A stretch of 64,000 nt of DNA from Mytilus galloprovincialis (GCF_965363235.1 NC_134841.1:54147078-54211077), one strand, 5' to 3'. Positions 23,565-35,350 are shown, counted from the first letter of the stretch. The notes: generated by a model not told the origin, from the sequence alone. Numbers and translations are program-made.

Positions 23565-24833
23565 CTAGAGGCTCTTAAGAGCTTGTGTCACTCACCTTGG
23601 TCTATGTGCATATTCAACAAAAGACACAGATGGATTAATGACAAAATTGTGTTTTGGTGACGGTGATGTGTTTGTAGATCTTACTTTACTGAACATTCTT
23701 GCTACTTACAATTATCTTCATCGTTAATGAACATGGCCGGTTAGTTACAGAGGAAAATATTGTTAAAAATTTACAAAAATTTACAAAATTTATGAAAATT
23801 GTTAAAAATTGACTGTAGAGGCCTGTAACTCCTTAAGGGGTCAACTGACCATTTTTGTCATGTTGATTTATTTGTAGATCTTACTTTGCTGAACATTATT
23901 GCTGTTAACAGTTTATCTCTATCTACAATAATATTCAAGATAATAACCAAAAACGGCAAAATTTCTTTAAAAACTACCAATACAGGGGCAGCAACCCAAC
24001 AAACGGTTGTCTGATTCGTCTGAAAATTTCAGGTCAGATAGATCTTAACTTTAAGAACAATGTAACCTCTTGTCAGATTTGCTCTAAATGCTCGGGTTTC
24101 AGAGTTATAAGCCAAAATCTACATTTAACCCCTATGTTCTATTTTTAGCCATGGCGGACATCTTGGTTGGTTGGCCGGGTCACGCCACACATTTTTTAAA
24201 CTAGATACCCCAATGATGATTGTGGCCAAGTATGGTTAAATTTGGCCCAGTAGTTTCAGAGGAGAAGATTTTTGTAAAAGATTACAAAAATAAAATTTAC
24301 AACAAATTGGTAAAAAATGACTATAAAGGGCAATAACTCCTTAAGAGGTCAACTGACCATTTTGATCATGTTGAATTATTTGTAGGTTTTACTTTGCTGT
24401 TTACAGTTTATTTCTATCTATAATAATATTCAAGATATTAGCCAAAAACTGCAAAATTTCCTTAAAATTGCCAATTCAAGGACAGCAACCCAACAGCCGA
24501 TTGTCCAATTTTTCTGAAAATGTCAGGGTAGCTAGATCTTGACTTGATTAACGAATTAACCCCATATCAGATTTGCTCTAAATGATGCAGTTTCAGAGTT
24601 ATAAGACAAAATCTACATTTTACCCCCATGTTCTATTTTTAGCCATGGCGGCCATCATGGTTGGTTGGCCGGGTCACGCCACACATATTTTAAACTAGAT
24701 ACCCCAATGATGATTGTGGCTAAGTTTGAATAAATTTGGCCCAGTAGTTTCAGAGGAGAAGATTTTTGTAAAAGTTAACGACGACAAGTGATGAGAATAG
24801 CTCACTTGGCCTTTTAGGCCAGGTGAGCTAAAA
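23565..24833. repeat. Dispersed ~1.27-kb element in dynein intron
   Basis: It opens AGAGGCTCTTAAGAGCTTGT and closes GGCCTTTTAGGCCAGGTGAG. Two ~500-bp internal units share AACTCCTTAAGAGGTCAACT, ATGGCGGACATCTTGGTTGG-like and GGCCGGGTCACGCCACACAT sequences. It is non-coding and lies between exons A and B. A diverged fragment of the same family is at 36030-36130. Confidence 0.85.
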
Positions 24834-24860
24834 AGAAAAGGTAAGAAACTATGTATTCAC

Positions 24861-25108
24861 CTGTCCTTTTCACCACCAAGACTACTGATCAGTTGCTTGG
24901 CTCTTTCTAATTTCTTTGTACAAAGGTCAACTTGATTCTCAAGGTCTGCCTTTTTCTTTCATGTGCCAAAGTATCTTGCAACTTAGATAATTTCTCCTGA
25001 ACATCTCTGAGTGAGGCACGTTTCTTCTCTAAAGTTCCCATGGCAATTGCTAATTCTCCCTCTGCCTTCTTCAATAACTCCTTCTTAGAAGCTACAACTT
25101 TAGCCAAC
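24861..25108 (-). pseudogene. Dynein exon A: stalk coiled coil
   Basis: Acceptor TTTCTAG and donor GTGAAT. It reads LAKVVASKKELLKKAEGELA, continuing as a Lys/Glu/Leu heptad coiled coil, then after a frame break DLENQVDLCTKKLERAKQLI and SSLGGEKDR. The break sits in the homopolymer at 24951-24955 (one A short on the - strand). Downstream residues are typical only in the +1 frame. Confidence 0.88.
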
Positions 25109-25344
25109 CTAGAAATAGAAATTTTTGAAATTTAATGGCATAGCTTTGTATGTTAGTTTTGAATAGAAACAAATTATATGCATGTTACTTGTCAAGGAAG
25201 AAATGATCACAGATTTACTTGCATAGATAGCCGTAACTTTTAGAATATTTGGTTTCCAATGCTCTTCAAATTTGTAACTGATTTAGCCTTCAAACTGTTT
25301 TTTTCATTGAAAAATAAAATCTTTGATCTAATAGATCATAACAT

Positions 25345-25625
25345 AACAAGAATGTGTCCATAGTACACGGATGTCCCATCCCCACTATCATTTTCTATGG
25401 TCAGTGGACCATGAAAATGGGGTAAAATCTATAATTTGGCATTAAAATTAGAAAGATCATATCATAGGAAACATATGTACTAAGTTTCAAGTGATCGGAC
25501 TTCAACTTCATTAAATACTACCTCAACCAAAAACTTTAATCTGGAGCGGGACGAATGGACAAATGAATGGACGCACAGACCAGAAAACATAATGCCCCTC
25601 TACTATCATAGGTGGGACATAAAAA
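25345..25625 (+). repeat. Dispersed repeat M2
   Basis: AACAAGAATGTGTCCATAGT at the left and TCATAGGTGGGACATAAAAA at the right. It lies just upstream of the first dynein exon seen. Confidence 0.85.
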
Positions 25626-26052
25626 TCATAAAACAAATTAGTGTTGAGACCATTTGGCAAATAACTCCTTTTGAGCCCTTTGGAATTTATTACACCCAAA
25701 TGTATCTAAACATATAATTGCTTTTAAAAACTTGAGATTAGGCAAATTTTAGGTTTCACTTGCCCAGGGACAAGTGCTCACAACAAATATTTCCACATCC
25801 CTGATGTTCATTCAGTCCTATGAATATTTCTGGGGAAATCGTGGAACCGTAAATAAACTGTATTTGCTTCTTACTATTAATTCTCAGTGACAGTTAATAC
25901 TAATCGATTCAAGGTGGTCATTTATGTTATACAGACCCCCTCTATTTAATAAACTCTGTAACCGCCGTGGATAGTAAATTTGAAAATGATAGCAGATAGC
26001 ATTATCCATATACTCTGTATTCGTAGTAAATGTATGTTCAATGTTTACAGAA
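25626..26052. other. No exon recognised
   Basis: I searched this by eye on the - strand for the dynein microtubule-binding domain that should precede exon A and did not find it. Confidence 0.45.
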
Positions 26053-26420
26053 AAACTAGATGTGTCAACGGGACAGGAATGGCCCCGTGTCACAAAGTTG
26101 AAAAATCTGCAATTTCAATAACACATGTGGACACAAACATGATAGTAGTCTCACAAATCAAAAATCAGCTCAAAATCTGGAGGTGTATAGAAAAATGTCC
26201 ATATTTATAACTGATTTTCAACAATTTTCAAAGTCGTAAACCCTTAATTTTGGCAAAAATAAGCGGAGTGGAACGAAACTTTAAATTTGATCTGTAACTC
26301 ATCATGGTAATCTCACATAAAAAAAATTAGCCCAATATCTGAAAGCATTTAGAATAAAGGTCTGTATAACTGATTTTCAAAAATTTATCAAAGTCCAAAG
26401 CCCGAAATTACAGCACAACT
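26053..26420 (+). repeat. Repeat M3 copy
   Basis: Opens AAACTAGATGTGTCAACGGG-like and carries GTATAACTGATTTTCAAAAA and AAATTTATCAAAGTCCAAAG. Same family as 13475-14690. Confidence 0.75.
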
Positions 26421-27414
26421 AAATTTTCCCCCACAAAAGGATGGCAGGGCCTGGCCCCTTGGGCTTAACCCTAAATCCACCTCTGCCAAGGGGAGTTGAC
26501 TCTTGAAATATCAGCTGAAAGTTTTTAGTGCATACTAATAGTACTTGTAGAGGAATGATTGTGTGGATTAATAATGAATATTCTTGAATAATTCTTATAT
26601 TTGTCAACAGGTCAGAGTAAACATTTTTGATTTTTTTTTTGGAGCCAAATCCATTCAGTTAAAATTGTTGTGTACACTGTAAGAAAAAAATACTCAAGCA
26701 CACCCAAATCATCCGTCTTGGTACTGTTTGTTTTATTTGACTGATTTTCACACACATTGAAATTGGCTGTGAATCGAGGCAGTAAAGTTCCACCTTTGGT
26801 GCCTTAAAAACGTTTTATTCGTATTTAACAATGCATTATTCATGTTATGATATCTTTGTAATAGAGTCGGCCATTTTATTTTTTCCGACATTAGCATGTT
26901 CACGTTTATTCAATCATTTTTTCATGTCGTGATAATTTCCTATATTATTTACAGACACAGACATCGACAGCAGTATAAAATTCACAGGAAAATTTGTATT
27001 ACATTATTATACTCTTACAATGGAGTAAAGTTGTACTATACATATCTGTCTTCTAGATTGTGATATTTTTACCCACTCATAATTGTACTAAATTTAATTG
27101 GTTAGTTTCAGTTTTTATAAACTGCGGAACTATTTCATTGTCAATTAAATGTCAGTATTTGCCATCATCTAAATTCTTAATTTTTTCTTCAAACTTTAAA
27201 CACGTCTGACTTACTCTGTAATTCTTGAACTAAGAGAAATTGTTAAGTTTGGACATGCGTGACAAAATCATTTCATTAACCAATCAAATTATCGAAAAAT
27301 ATGGGGCGTGTTTTATTGGTCTCTTCTGTAGATTTTTAGAATGTCTATTGGTGAAGAGCAAAAAAGATGAATCTGGACCTTTTCTGGAAAAGCAAACCAA
27401 AAACAACATTAATT
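26421..27414. other. No gene recognised
   Basis: AT-rich intergenic DNA. A + strand frame at 27240-27422 runs into the endonuclease remnant but has no motif of its own. Confidence 0.45.
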
Positions 27415-27578
27415 TTTTTTAGATATCATAAATGACAATACATTAGTACAAGTTGTAAACATACCAATTCGAAATGATAAAATTATAGATCTTGTGTTAA
27501 CAAAATTTATCCAGCCATCATTGAAAAAAATGAAACCATGCCACCATTAGGGAAGGCAGACCATGATATTGTATATAT
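27415..27578 (+). pseudogene. LINE endonuclease fragment
   Basis: The + strand reads IRNDKIIDLVLTKFIQPSL and, after a one-base shift in an A-run at 27523-27529, ETMPPLGKADHDIVYI. The pattern DLVLT followed by LG-x-x-DHD is the C-terminal part of the endonuclease/exonuclease/phosphatase domain of non-LTR retrotransposons. The rest of the element is missing. Confidence 0.75.
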
Positions 27579-27771
27579 ATAGAATTGAAAACCCTTAAGG
27601 CTTATCTTCTACTACTATCAAGTAAAAATGGCTATACAGGTGTTTAAAGGTATGGAATCATTGTTCTTTTAACCCCCAAAAAAGGAAGATATGCACACAC
27701 ACAAAAAACTTTGCGTACGTCGATAAAAGGGGTCGATAAAAAATCTTCAGTTATGAGGGGTCCTACTAAAA

Positions 27772-27860
27772 TGCGCCCTGGAGCGCCCGGGTGAAGAAAA
27801 AGCGCCCGGGGAAAAGAAAAAGCGCCCGGAGAAGAAAATATAGCGCCCGGGGACCCAAAC
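27772..27860. repeat. GCGCCCGG short tandem cluster
   Basis: Five GCGCCC(G/T)G blocks are spaced about 12-22 bp apart by AAGAAAAA-type purine runs. This is a GC-rich island in AT-rich DNA. Confidence 0.8.
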
Positions 27861-28079
27861 TCCAGCTGAAAATTTTCAAATCTCCAGTTGTGGCTTGACA
27901 ACTCTGTCACATGTCTGTAGTAGTGCATATAAACTGTTCTGGGATGTTATTTTTCAAGAAACTTCCTAGTAAAAGTGTCAGTTTTATCTGCAAAGGTCCG
28001 AGTTCCTATGGCAAATTGCATTGTCTATATTTGAAGAATTGCAACCTATAGTTTCTAAGAAACAGACTTAACCAAGAAA

Positions 28080-28240
28080 ACTGAAAATTGACCAATGAAC
28101 CATGAAAATGAGGTCAAGGTCAAATGACACCTACCAGCAAGCTAGACATGTACACCTTACAATCATGCCATACACCAAACATAATAGACACTATAATAAT
28201 TGCATAAAGTATAAGACACTCAGACCACTACATGTATATG
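28080..28240. repeat. Copy of the 10.9-kb ~115-bp repeat family
   Basis: CCATGAAAATGAGGTCAAGG and CATACACCAAACATAATAGA match the units at 10855-11345. Confidence 0.7.
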
Positions 28241-29340
28241 GCCTTCGACAATGAACATTGACAATATCATAAGCTAGCAATAGTCTGACTTACCCGGTAT
28301 ACTCAGTGCAACAATACACAAAGAACAATTATAACCACAGGCACTTGTCTTAGAATTTTTTTCCCTATATACCTTAATAACACGTTATATTATGGTATTT
28401 TTTTCTGAGACAATAACAGACAGTAACCAACTACAACCACTGATTACTATGGAAAGTCAACGGGGTCAAAATTCTTACTTTGTAACTTGTCAATTTGCAA
28501 CTTGTAAGATCTTTATACATTGTAAAATACACTTAATAAAACGAGAACCATTCTATACAGAATTATAAGAGACTATTAAAATGTATAGATATAATACACA
28601 ATATGAAAATACTATTTACAATATATAAAATTTCAACGCCTTTTTAAAATCAAATGACAGGTTTTGGCACACACACGTATCATATTTACATCTGAGAATA
28701 AAAACACTAACTTTTGGTTATCAACTAAAGTATTAAAATTATCATTAAAAGTTTCAGCAACATTATATAAATGCTTTCTAAAATCGTCTCAAAGAGGACA
28801 TCTTAATAATACATGCGCTTCATCTTTAATAAAAACGTCACATATATGGCACACTCTGTTTTCTAAAACAATATTTTCATATCTCCCTGTTTCAATCCTT
28901 AGGGGAGCAATACCACATCTAAATTTGGCGAAAGCACATCTGTGACTGAAGGGTAAAGCTATTTTGCAGTATACCTCCGGTTCAGAATTTTCTTTAAACA
29001 GTCTATACGTTCGATCGTAGCTTATTGCCACCTCTACCCGATATAGATTAACCAGAATGTAAAACAGCTTGTCAATTATCGACATGGTCGTGTAATTTTG
29101 ACATAAAAAAAAATTACAATATAGTTAGTGTCCATATTTTCAGGACACGATAAATGACTTTAATTTAGTTCACAGACTTTCTTTACCAAAAAGTTCCAGT
29201 TTTTTACACACTTATGCTAAAATAATCATACTATCAGCGCTCTTGTGAACTTTTGCATTTAACCAATTTGACCGAATAATACTTTTCCACTGCTTATCAA
29301 AAATAGGCGTTATACCTAAGTCTCCAGTAACTGCAGCATT

Positions 29341-29498
29341 CAGAGGCGGATTTAGGGGGGGGCAGGGGGCCCGGCCCCCCTCTTTTTGGGAAAAAAATTG
29401 GTTGCTTATATAGGGAATCACTGAAGCGTGACTGGAGCGGGCCCCCTCTCAAGTTAGTCAGTGGGCCCCACTTATGAAAATTTCTGGATCCGCCACTG
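29341..29498. mobile_element. Small MITE (CAGTGGCGGATCC family), copy 2
   Basis: 158 bp, left end CAGAGGCGGATTTAG, right end the complement of CAGTGGCGGATCCAG. It is flanked by GCATT (29336-29340 and 29499-29503). It lies inside the LINE remnant, so it inserted after that element. G- and C-runs lie near both ends. Confidence 0.88.
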
Positions 29499-30101
29499 GC
29501 ATTGGTGCATATTTTCCTACACCGAGAAAAAATCTAAAAGCCCTATATATATTATGTATGGAGTTAATACAAGAATATGTTTTTACACCCCATACACCGG
29601 CTCCATATTCTATTATAGGACTGGCAAACCAAACTTTGATATAATTCTAAAAATACATCGAAAGAAACCCCACCTAAAAGTTTACACTTGGCTACAACCA
29701 ACCCTAAAGCTCTATTTTCTGAAGATGCAACGGCTTTTGCAGTAATATTAGTCTAATTGCTCGTTTAAAACGAGACCAAGATAAGTATCATTACATGAAA
29801 ACTTAATAGTATGATCATTACAATTCAAAATTACATCTGATCTAGGTATAGATGGCGGTCTAAAATGGACAACGTTACTCTTGTTTGCATTATTTTATGT
29901 CATACAATTGTCTTCACACCATGTAGATAAAGCATTTAACATAAGTTGTAGCTCTTTTCATCGTTTGCCATAATAACAACGACATCAGCATATAATAAAA
30001 TACACAGTTTTTCATCACCTATTTCTATTCCGCAGTCAAAGGACTTTTAAGAAATGTAACTAAATCATTAATATATAAGTTGAACAAAATGGGCGACAAG
30101 G

Positions 30102-31376
30102 TATGGCAAGCCGTTCTCGTAAAAATTATGTTTAAACCATTTATTGAAAAATTTACACACTGAGAATTACAACAAAGCACACAGAGATTTAAAAACTTCA
30201 AAATGCACACTGAGAATTGAAAATTACACACTGAGAATTGAAAATTACACACTAAGATTTCATAAAGACGCACTGAGATTACAAAAATGAAAAACGCACA
30301 CTGAGAATTGAAATTTACACACTGAGAATTGAAAATTACACACTGAGATTTTAAAAAGACACACTGAGATTTCAAAAAGACACGCTGAGAATAAATACTG
30401 AAAATACACACTGAGAATTTGAAATTACACACTGAGAATTTAAAAATACACACTGAGAATTTAAAATTACACACTGAGAGATTTGTGCGCACTTTTTATG
30501 CGCACATATCTAATTAGCATACTTAATCTGAATCTATTACAAGCTTAAAACAACAAGGGGACAGAACTCGTTAGTCCTTCGATTTGGTTCCAAATTATTA
30601 ATAAAAAAAACTTTAGAAATACAAGAACAAGAAAAATACCCACTTACTCTTATTACAAAATATAACCAAATGGTGAAAAACTTTATTAAAATTATAAGAA
30701 AACATTGGAACAATCTGCAAAAGAATGCAGTGAAATTTTTACTCAAGTGTCTATTATAGCATATAAACGTAACAAAAATATAAAAGATTAACTAGCGAAA
30801 TCAGGGAAACAGTTGGAAGACCTTTGAAAAGGGACACATGTTTAATTACTGGTAGTAATGGTCTGAATTATAGGCAACAAACTCATGAATATGAGCGATG
30901 TTAAGTCTTGAAATTTATTACGAATGTTGGTAACTCGAATAATTCAAGCCCTTTCCGTGTCCGATTTTCTCCCACATGAGGATGTAGCCTTCGTAGATCA
31001 GCGGAATATAACGACTGAATTATTCGGGTTAGAATGTTGGTTGAAGGAATCGCATTTCATTATAATGAGATCAAGATATTAATCTGTTGAATCTGTTGAA
31101 TTATTCATCTCATGAATATTCATTAGTAATTTGCATATTAATCTCAGAGTGTATTTTTGAAATCTCAGTGTGTGTTTTTCAATTTATTTCATCTCAGTGT
31201 GTCTTTTTAAAATCTCAGTGTGTAATTTTGAATTCTCAGTGTGTGTTTTTTATTTTTTTAAATCTTAGTGTGTAATTTCGATTTCTCAGTGTGTTATTTT
31301 AGGTTTTTAAATCTCAGTGTGTATTTTTTTCGAAAAAAGGGTTTAAACATAGTTTTGACGAGAACGGCTTGCCATA
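30102..31376. mobile_element. Foldback-type element inserted in LINE
   Basis: A 1275-bp element. Termini of ~37 bp are inverted copies beginning TATGGCAAGCCGTTCTCGT (first 19 bp identical). Inside each terminus is an array of 17-25 bp units with the core ACACTGAGA (left arm about 30158-30480) or TCTCAGTGT (right arm about 31140-31325), in opposite orientation. The 6-bp direct repeat ACAAGG flanks it (30096-30101 and 31377-31382). Removing the insert and one repeat rejoins LINE sequence reading GCPLSPILFN. No transposase is encoded in the ~650-bp centre. Confidence 0.9.
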
Positions 31377-31412
31377 ACAAGGGACATCCTTAATTATTTC
31401 AAGCCACAGTTA

Positions 31413-31839
31413 GCATGCAGACTTCTTATACGTTCAGGTATTTCACATCCAATCTTTTATGGTAATATTCTTTATAAAGCCCAAAACTGTCAGTGTTCAC
31501 CTCAGAAGCTAACAAAACCTTTAAATAGACTTATTAAGAAGTGATATAGTTACGATACTGTTGGCAGGTCATTAAAGATTGCATAATTTGGCTTTAATAT
31601 TGATTTACTTATAGGGTCTTTGCATCGGAACTAAACACATTTTTTTTAAACAGTTGTTCGCATGACACGGGTTGTGTTCTTCTCATATATGATATGATGG
31701 TTTGATACTAAACCCCTAACGAGAGGGATTGTGCCTGATATTCATATGATGAAGACATAATCTTTCTATCAGTGTAATTGAAGTCTGGAGCTGGCATGTC
31801 AGTTAACTGCTAGTAGTATGTTGTTATTAATGTATTATT
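31413..31839 (+). repeat. Dispersed repeat M1, left part, with coding remnant
   Basis: The + strand has an open stretch containing RSGISHPIFYGNILYKAQNC and LTKPLNRLIKK that looks protein-derived. I could not assign it firmly; it may be the tail of a reverse-transcriptase ORF. It is followed by AGGGATTGTGCCTGATATTC and GCATGTCAGTTAACTGCTAG, characteristic of M1. The repeat is cut at about 31839 and resumes at about 35406. Confidence 0.65.
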
Positions 31840-32381
31840 AGGGTCTTTCCCCTACGTGAGGAAAGACCTAATTGTTTTTCTAATGTTTTTTTGTTTTTTT
31901 TTTGTTTTTTTTTTTACTTCCAGCATTTTTTTTTTGGCACGCCCTTCTACCGTTTCTATTGGAGTTATCAATACCAAATTTAAACCATCGATAGACCTCA
32001 TCATGAACTTTTACCTGACGATCTTATGTAGGATTTCATCATCCCCTTTAGAAGTTATCTCCCTTTTATTGATTTTTTTCAACATGGCCCCCTCTCTTTG
32101 TTTTTTTTTAAAGATATCATGACCTTATTTGGACAATAGGTAGAACTCATCATGATGTATTACCATATGAGGCTGAATAGGATTGCATTGTCCCCTATGA
32201 GAGTTATATCCCCTTGAAACAATTTCTTTTCTTAGCATTTTTCTCAAAAAGTATAAGAGATAAAATCGATTTGAAAACGGCAACATGTACAGGAACAAAT
32301 GGCAATGTTAATGAACATATACAATCATTTTGTTATTAATCCTTATAAGGAGTTATTCCCCATGAAAAATTGTATTTCCAG

Positions 32382-32880
32382 AACCGGAAGTCGTAGAAAC
32401 TTGGGACCTTCACCAATAATCTTTAATCCATGTGACCTTTAATATGTCCTCAAGGTCAAAGGTCACAGAGTGCAAAATAAAATTACGCTGCAATTTCCAG
32501 CTTACATATTAGGAAAACAATAAGACTTTGCTGCATACATACAGCGTATAAAATATTCCTCTCGATGAGCTCTACATTTTATATAATAAGTCCAAAAAAG
32601 TCCGACCGTCTGTTCAAAAGTTACAACGGGATGATTCTTAAAAGTATAGTATTGTGTGTATATCTTTTTAAAGGTAACAGATATCAACCTACTATAAACT
32701 GCAAAGATGATCAGTAATTCAAGACCTTCAATTTGAGGTCAATGTCAGGTCATGATGAAATTTCACCTTGACCTTCACAGTATACTATGACCCTGACCTT
32801 GTGATATTTGAAAGGTCAAGTGGTCCTGAGTTGAATGGTGATAGTCCCATGTCTCTACGACTTCCGGTTCGTAAGTTTGG
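32382..32880. repeat. Inverted repeat within the Helentron-like element
   Basis: AACCGGAAGTCGTAGAAACTTGGGA at the left (about 32383-32407) is matched inverted by TCCCATGTCTCTACGACTTCCGGTT at the right (about 32846-32870). Weaker TGACCTTnAAGGTCA pairing continues inward. The interior is non-coding. Confidence 0.65.
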
Positions 32881-34433
32881 TATTGCATCATATATTTGAT
32901 GATTAATTGTGACCTTGGTGAACTTTGAAATTGTCCCAATTCTTTTTCTATAATGTTGTCCTTCAACTGTAGACTATTTGTCATTTAACAGATTTGAGAT
33001 ATCTATTGTCGTTTTAGAGATAATGGAGTTTGAAATTTTGCGAGCGACGGCATGTATTTCTGAATCAACAACAGCTTACCACTTTTAAATGTTTAAGAAA
33101 TTGAAGAGGTTAACATAGTTATAGTTGACGAAATACCAAAAACATTCCATGGAAAAAAACACCAAAAAATCAATTTGAAATTTCATGTTTTGGATAGACT
33201 TTGTAAGTTTCATAACTTCTATTTATGTAGTTGATATTGCATCATTTTTTGTATTTTGTCAAATGGGGTCTACTTAAAAATGAAAATTTTAAACCTCTCT
33301 TTCATCCCAGTGGGAAGGGTGGGGTCATTTAGTGCAAAAATTCAAAGAGGTAGAGCCGATTTGCCGAGGATTTGTTTCATTCGATAAGATAGGTAATTCA
33401 TGTTTTAAATAGCCCGACCGATGCTAATTATAGTACACGAAAATACGTCACATCATCTATTTCCATACCTTGAACAGGTATTCCTACAGTAACAAGGCCA
33501 AGACTATTGATTTTTTAATATTGATTCTATTCTATTATTAACATCCTTTATGCAAGGTGCCATACAATGTACCACGTAACTTGTCAAGGAGCCAAATAAT
33601 ATCGAACAAATTTCAATCGTGATTTTCTCATTCTGAATATATGTATATCTGTATTTGTCCTGGTCTTTTAATGTTTTATCGTCTATAAGATAAGATAAGA
33701 TAATACATGTATATATTATAACCGGAGAACATCTTACATCAGTTGGTCATAGTCACCCTGTGTTACTAACACATGTTATATTGTCTTTTTTGTCATTTTA
33801 ACAAATCGGCCCTTCGTTGTGATACAGATGCAACAGCTTCTTGATGTTTTACTACAATCACGATTTGTAGTGTAATTGATTTGTTCTGTTGTGTTTTCTC
33901 GATGACTTAGGTACCGGTGTAGGGACGGTGGTAAAAAAATCAATACTAGTATCTATACAGTTTGTGAATTGGCGACAAAATTGTTGTTGACTGCATTTGT
34001 TACATATAATACCATGTTCAAAAAAGGTTTCGAAAAATAATTGTTTGTGTTGTTTTGAAACTTGTATACAATGGCCTTTTTTGAAGTTATGTGTATATTA
34101 CACTCGCAACATGTAGGCTTCATTGCTATAGAATTAATTCTCGTGTTATTGGTTATGTACAGGCACCTACATCAGTCTAACGGCAGTTGTTTCTTGAATA
34201 TATGTAATTAATGTAAACACATAAATAGAAAGTTCGCCAAGAGTATGGACAGTCATAGGAATGCACACAATAAGCGATACATTATTTTTTTTCTTTGATA
34301 CATGTAAAATGATATACCAGTAAACTATATAGTCAAAATGAACCAGAAAGACTCTATGAAATAAGCAAACATCCGAAAAAATATGATAGAAACATTAAAA
34401 TTTAATATAACAACACAAAAAAAGCTAATATTT

Positions 34434-34512
34434 TGAGCGAGATTCGAACCCTTACTTCAAAATCATCATTTATTAGAAGTTCTGTGCTCTACTGATGGAG
34501 CTACGGCGATGC
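34434..34512 (-). ncRNA. tRNA-like sequence (Arg-TCT-like), probably a pseudogene or SINE head
   Basis: On the - strand, CCGTAGCTCCATCAGTAGAG resembles a tRNA D-arm/A box. ACTTCTAAT fits an anticodon loop with TCT. GGGTTCGAATC (complement of 34441-34450 and neighbours) is a good B box/T loop. Anticodon and T-stem pairing is poor and no clean acceptor stem forms. It lies inside the Helentron-like element. Confidence 0.55.
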
Positions 34513-34940
34513 TATTCCTAAATATTTTATAAAGAAGCTATATCGGTACAATTTATCGATGTTACAACTTTTTCTTTAAAAAGTTGTTTTTTATGTAATA
34601 AGGACACACTAAACCAATTTCATTTTTAAAGGAAAAAGTAGTATGAATAACAACAGTCATAAAAAGCATAACTTTTTTTTGGTTTGGAATGTCCTTCTGG
34701 GGGGATTCCCTGTTTTCCCTATCTAAACACACCCGAAAATCCGCATATTGGACCTTTATCCTTTTTGGGGGTTACATTAACTATTGATCACACGTATCAT
34801 AATATGTGTAAATCGAGATATTGATCAAAAAGCATTTTTATTTTTTGTTTTTATAGTAAATGTCATTCTGTCGACACTTTTTGAAATTGGCCCTTCTGTG
34901 AAAAAAATCCTCGGCATATTGGCCCTACCTCTTTCTCAGA

Positions 34941-35350
34941 TGGTAAGGTTGTCGCATATCAAATGAAAGAACATAAAGCGTACATTTCAAATTTCAAATT
35001 GACGTCCCCCAAAAATTGGTTCGATGGGGTCATTGAGTGCAAAAAATAAATTTTCTTTACGATAGGGTTGTTTTATATCAAATAAAAGGTCATGATGTGT
35101 ACATTTGAAATATCAAATTCCCGACCTCCAAAAATTAGTTCGATGGAGTTATTAAGTGCAAAAATCAAACTTTCTAGAACATGACGTTGTCGCATATCAA
35201 ATGAAAGCTCATCTAGTCTATGTTACATATATCATACTTCCGATCCCGAAAATGTAGGCGGATGAGGTCATAAAGTTTAAAAAGCGAAAAGTTTCAGAAG
35301 GTATGCTTGTCATATATCAAACGAAAGGTCATACAAAGTACATTACAAAA
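34941..35350. repeat. ~118-bp degenerate tandem repeat
   Basis: About 3.5 units share TTGTCGCATATCAAATGAAA and AAAAATTnGTTCGATGGnGT with TnAnGTnnAAAAA. It lies just inside the 3' end of the Helentron-like element, the position in which such elements often carry tandem repeats. Confidence 0.75.

Larger units (their letters stand above)
19087..25108 (-). pseudogene. Axonemal dynein heavy chain fragment (DNAH3/7/12 type), unprocessed pseudogene
   Basis: Eight - strand exons encode a contiguous piece of an axonemal dynein heavy chain, the ATPase motor of ciliary inner arms. In order they cover the distal stalk coiled coil, AAA5 ([50 protein letters not shown]), the strut region (FMITPEGLQDQLLGIVVARE; EGNILEDETAIKVLSSSK) and the start of the AAA5-AAA6 linker ([18 protein letters not shown]). 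Intron borders are GT-AG and phases agree. Four lesions break the frame: a 1-base loss in an A-run (24951-24955), a TAG at a conserved Trp (about 21485-21487), and two 2-base losses near 19283 and 19207. No exons for the rest of the ~4000-residue protein were found on either side. Sequencing error cannot be excluded for single lesions, but four in about 1.4 kb of exon, next to a clean GPC1 gene, favours a pseudogene. Confidence 0.88.
28640..31412 (-). pseudogene. Non-LTR retrotransposon (LINE) reverse-transcriptase remnant, twice interrupted
   Basis: Reading the - strand from right to left: a degraded GLK(Q)GCP at 31383-31412, then LSPILFNLYINDLVTFLKS (about 30035-30093), LLYADVVVIMAN (catalytic box, about 29962-29998), LSTWCEDNCMT and NNANKSNVVHFRPPSIPRSD, NDTYLGLVLNEQLDY, AAVTGDLGITPIFDKQWKSI (about 29270-29340), and finally CGIAPLRIETGRYENIV with CHICDVFIKDEAHVLLRCPL (28789-28930). 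The last is a Cys-x2-Cys...His...Cys knuckle seen at the C-terminus of such elements. Stops and shifts are frequent, and the normal YADD box has lost a residue (YADV). A MITE at 29341-29498 and a foldback element at 30102-31376 are inserted in it. Confidence 0.85.

Noticed and set aside
30025..30492. 155-codon frame with repeating SVCNFKF-type pattern
   Set aside because: Produced by the ACACTGAGA array of the foldback element; only its last part is genuine LINE reverse transcriptase.
31413..31650. + strand coding stretch as a separate host gene exon
   Set aside because: It runs directly into M1 repeat landmarks and has in-frame stops; more likely a retroelement remnant.
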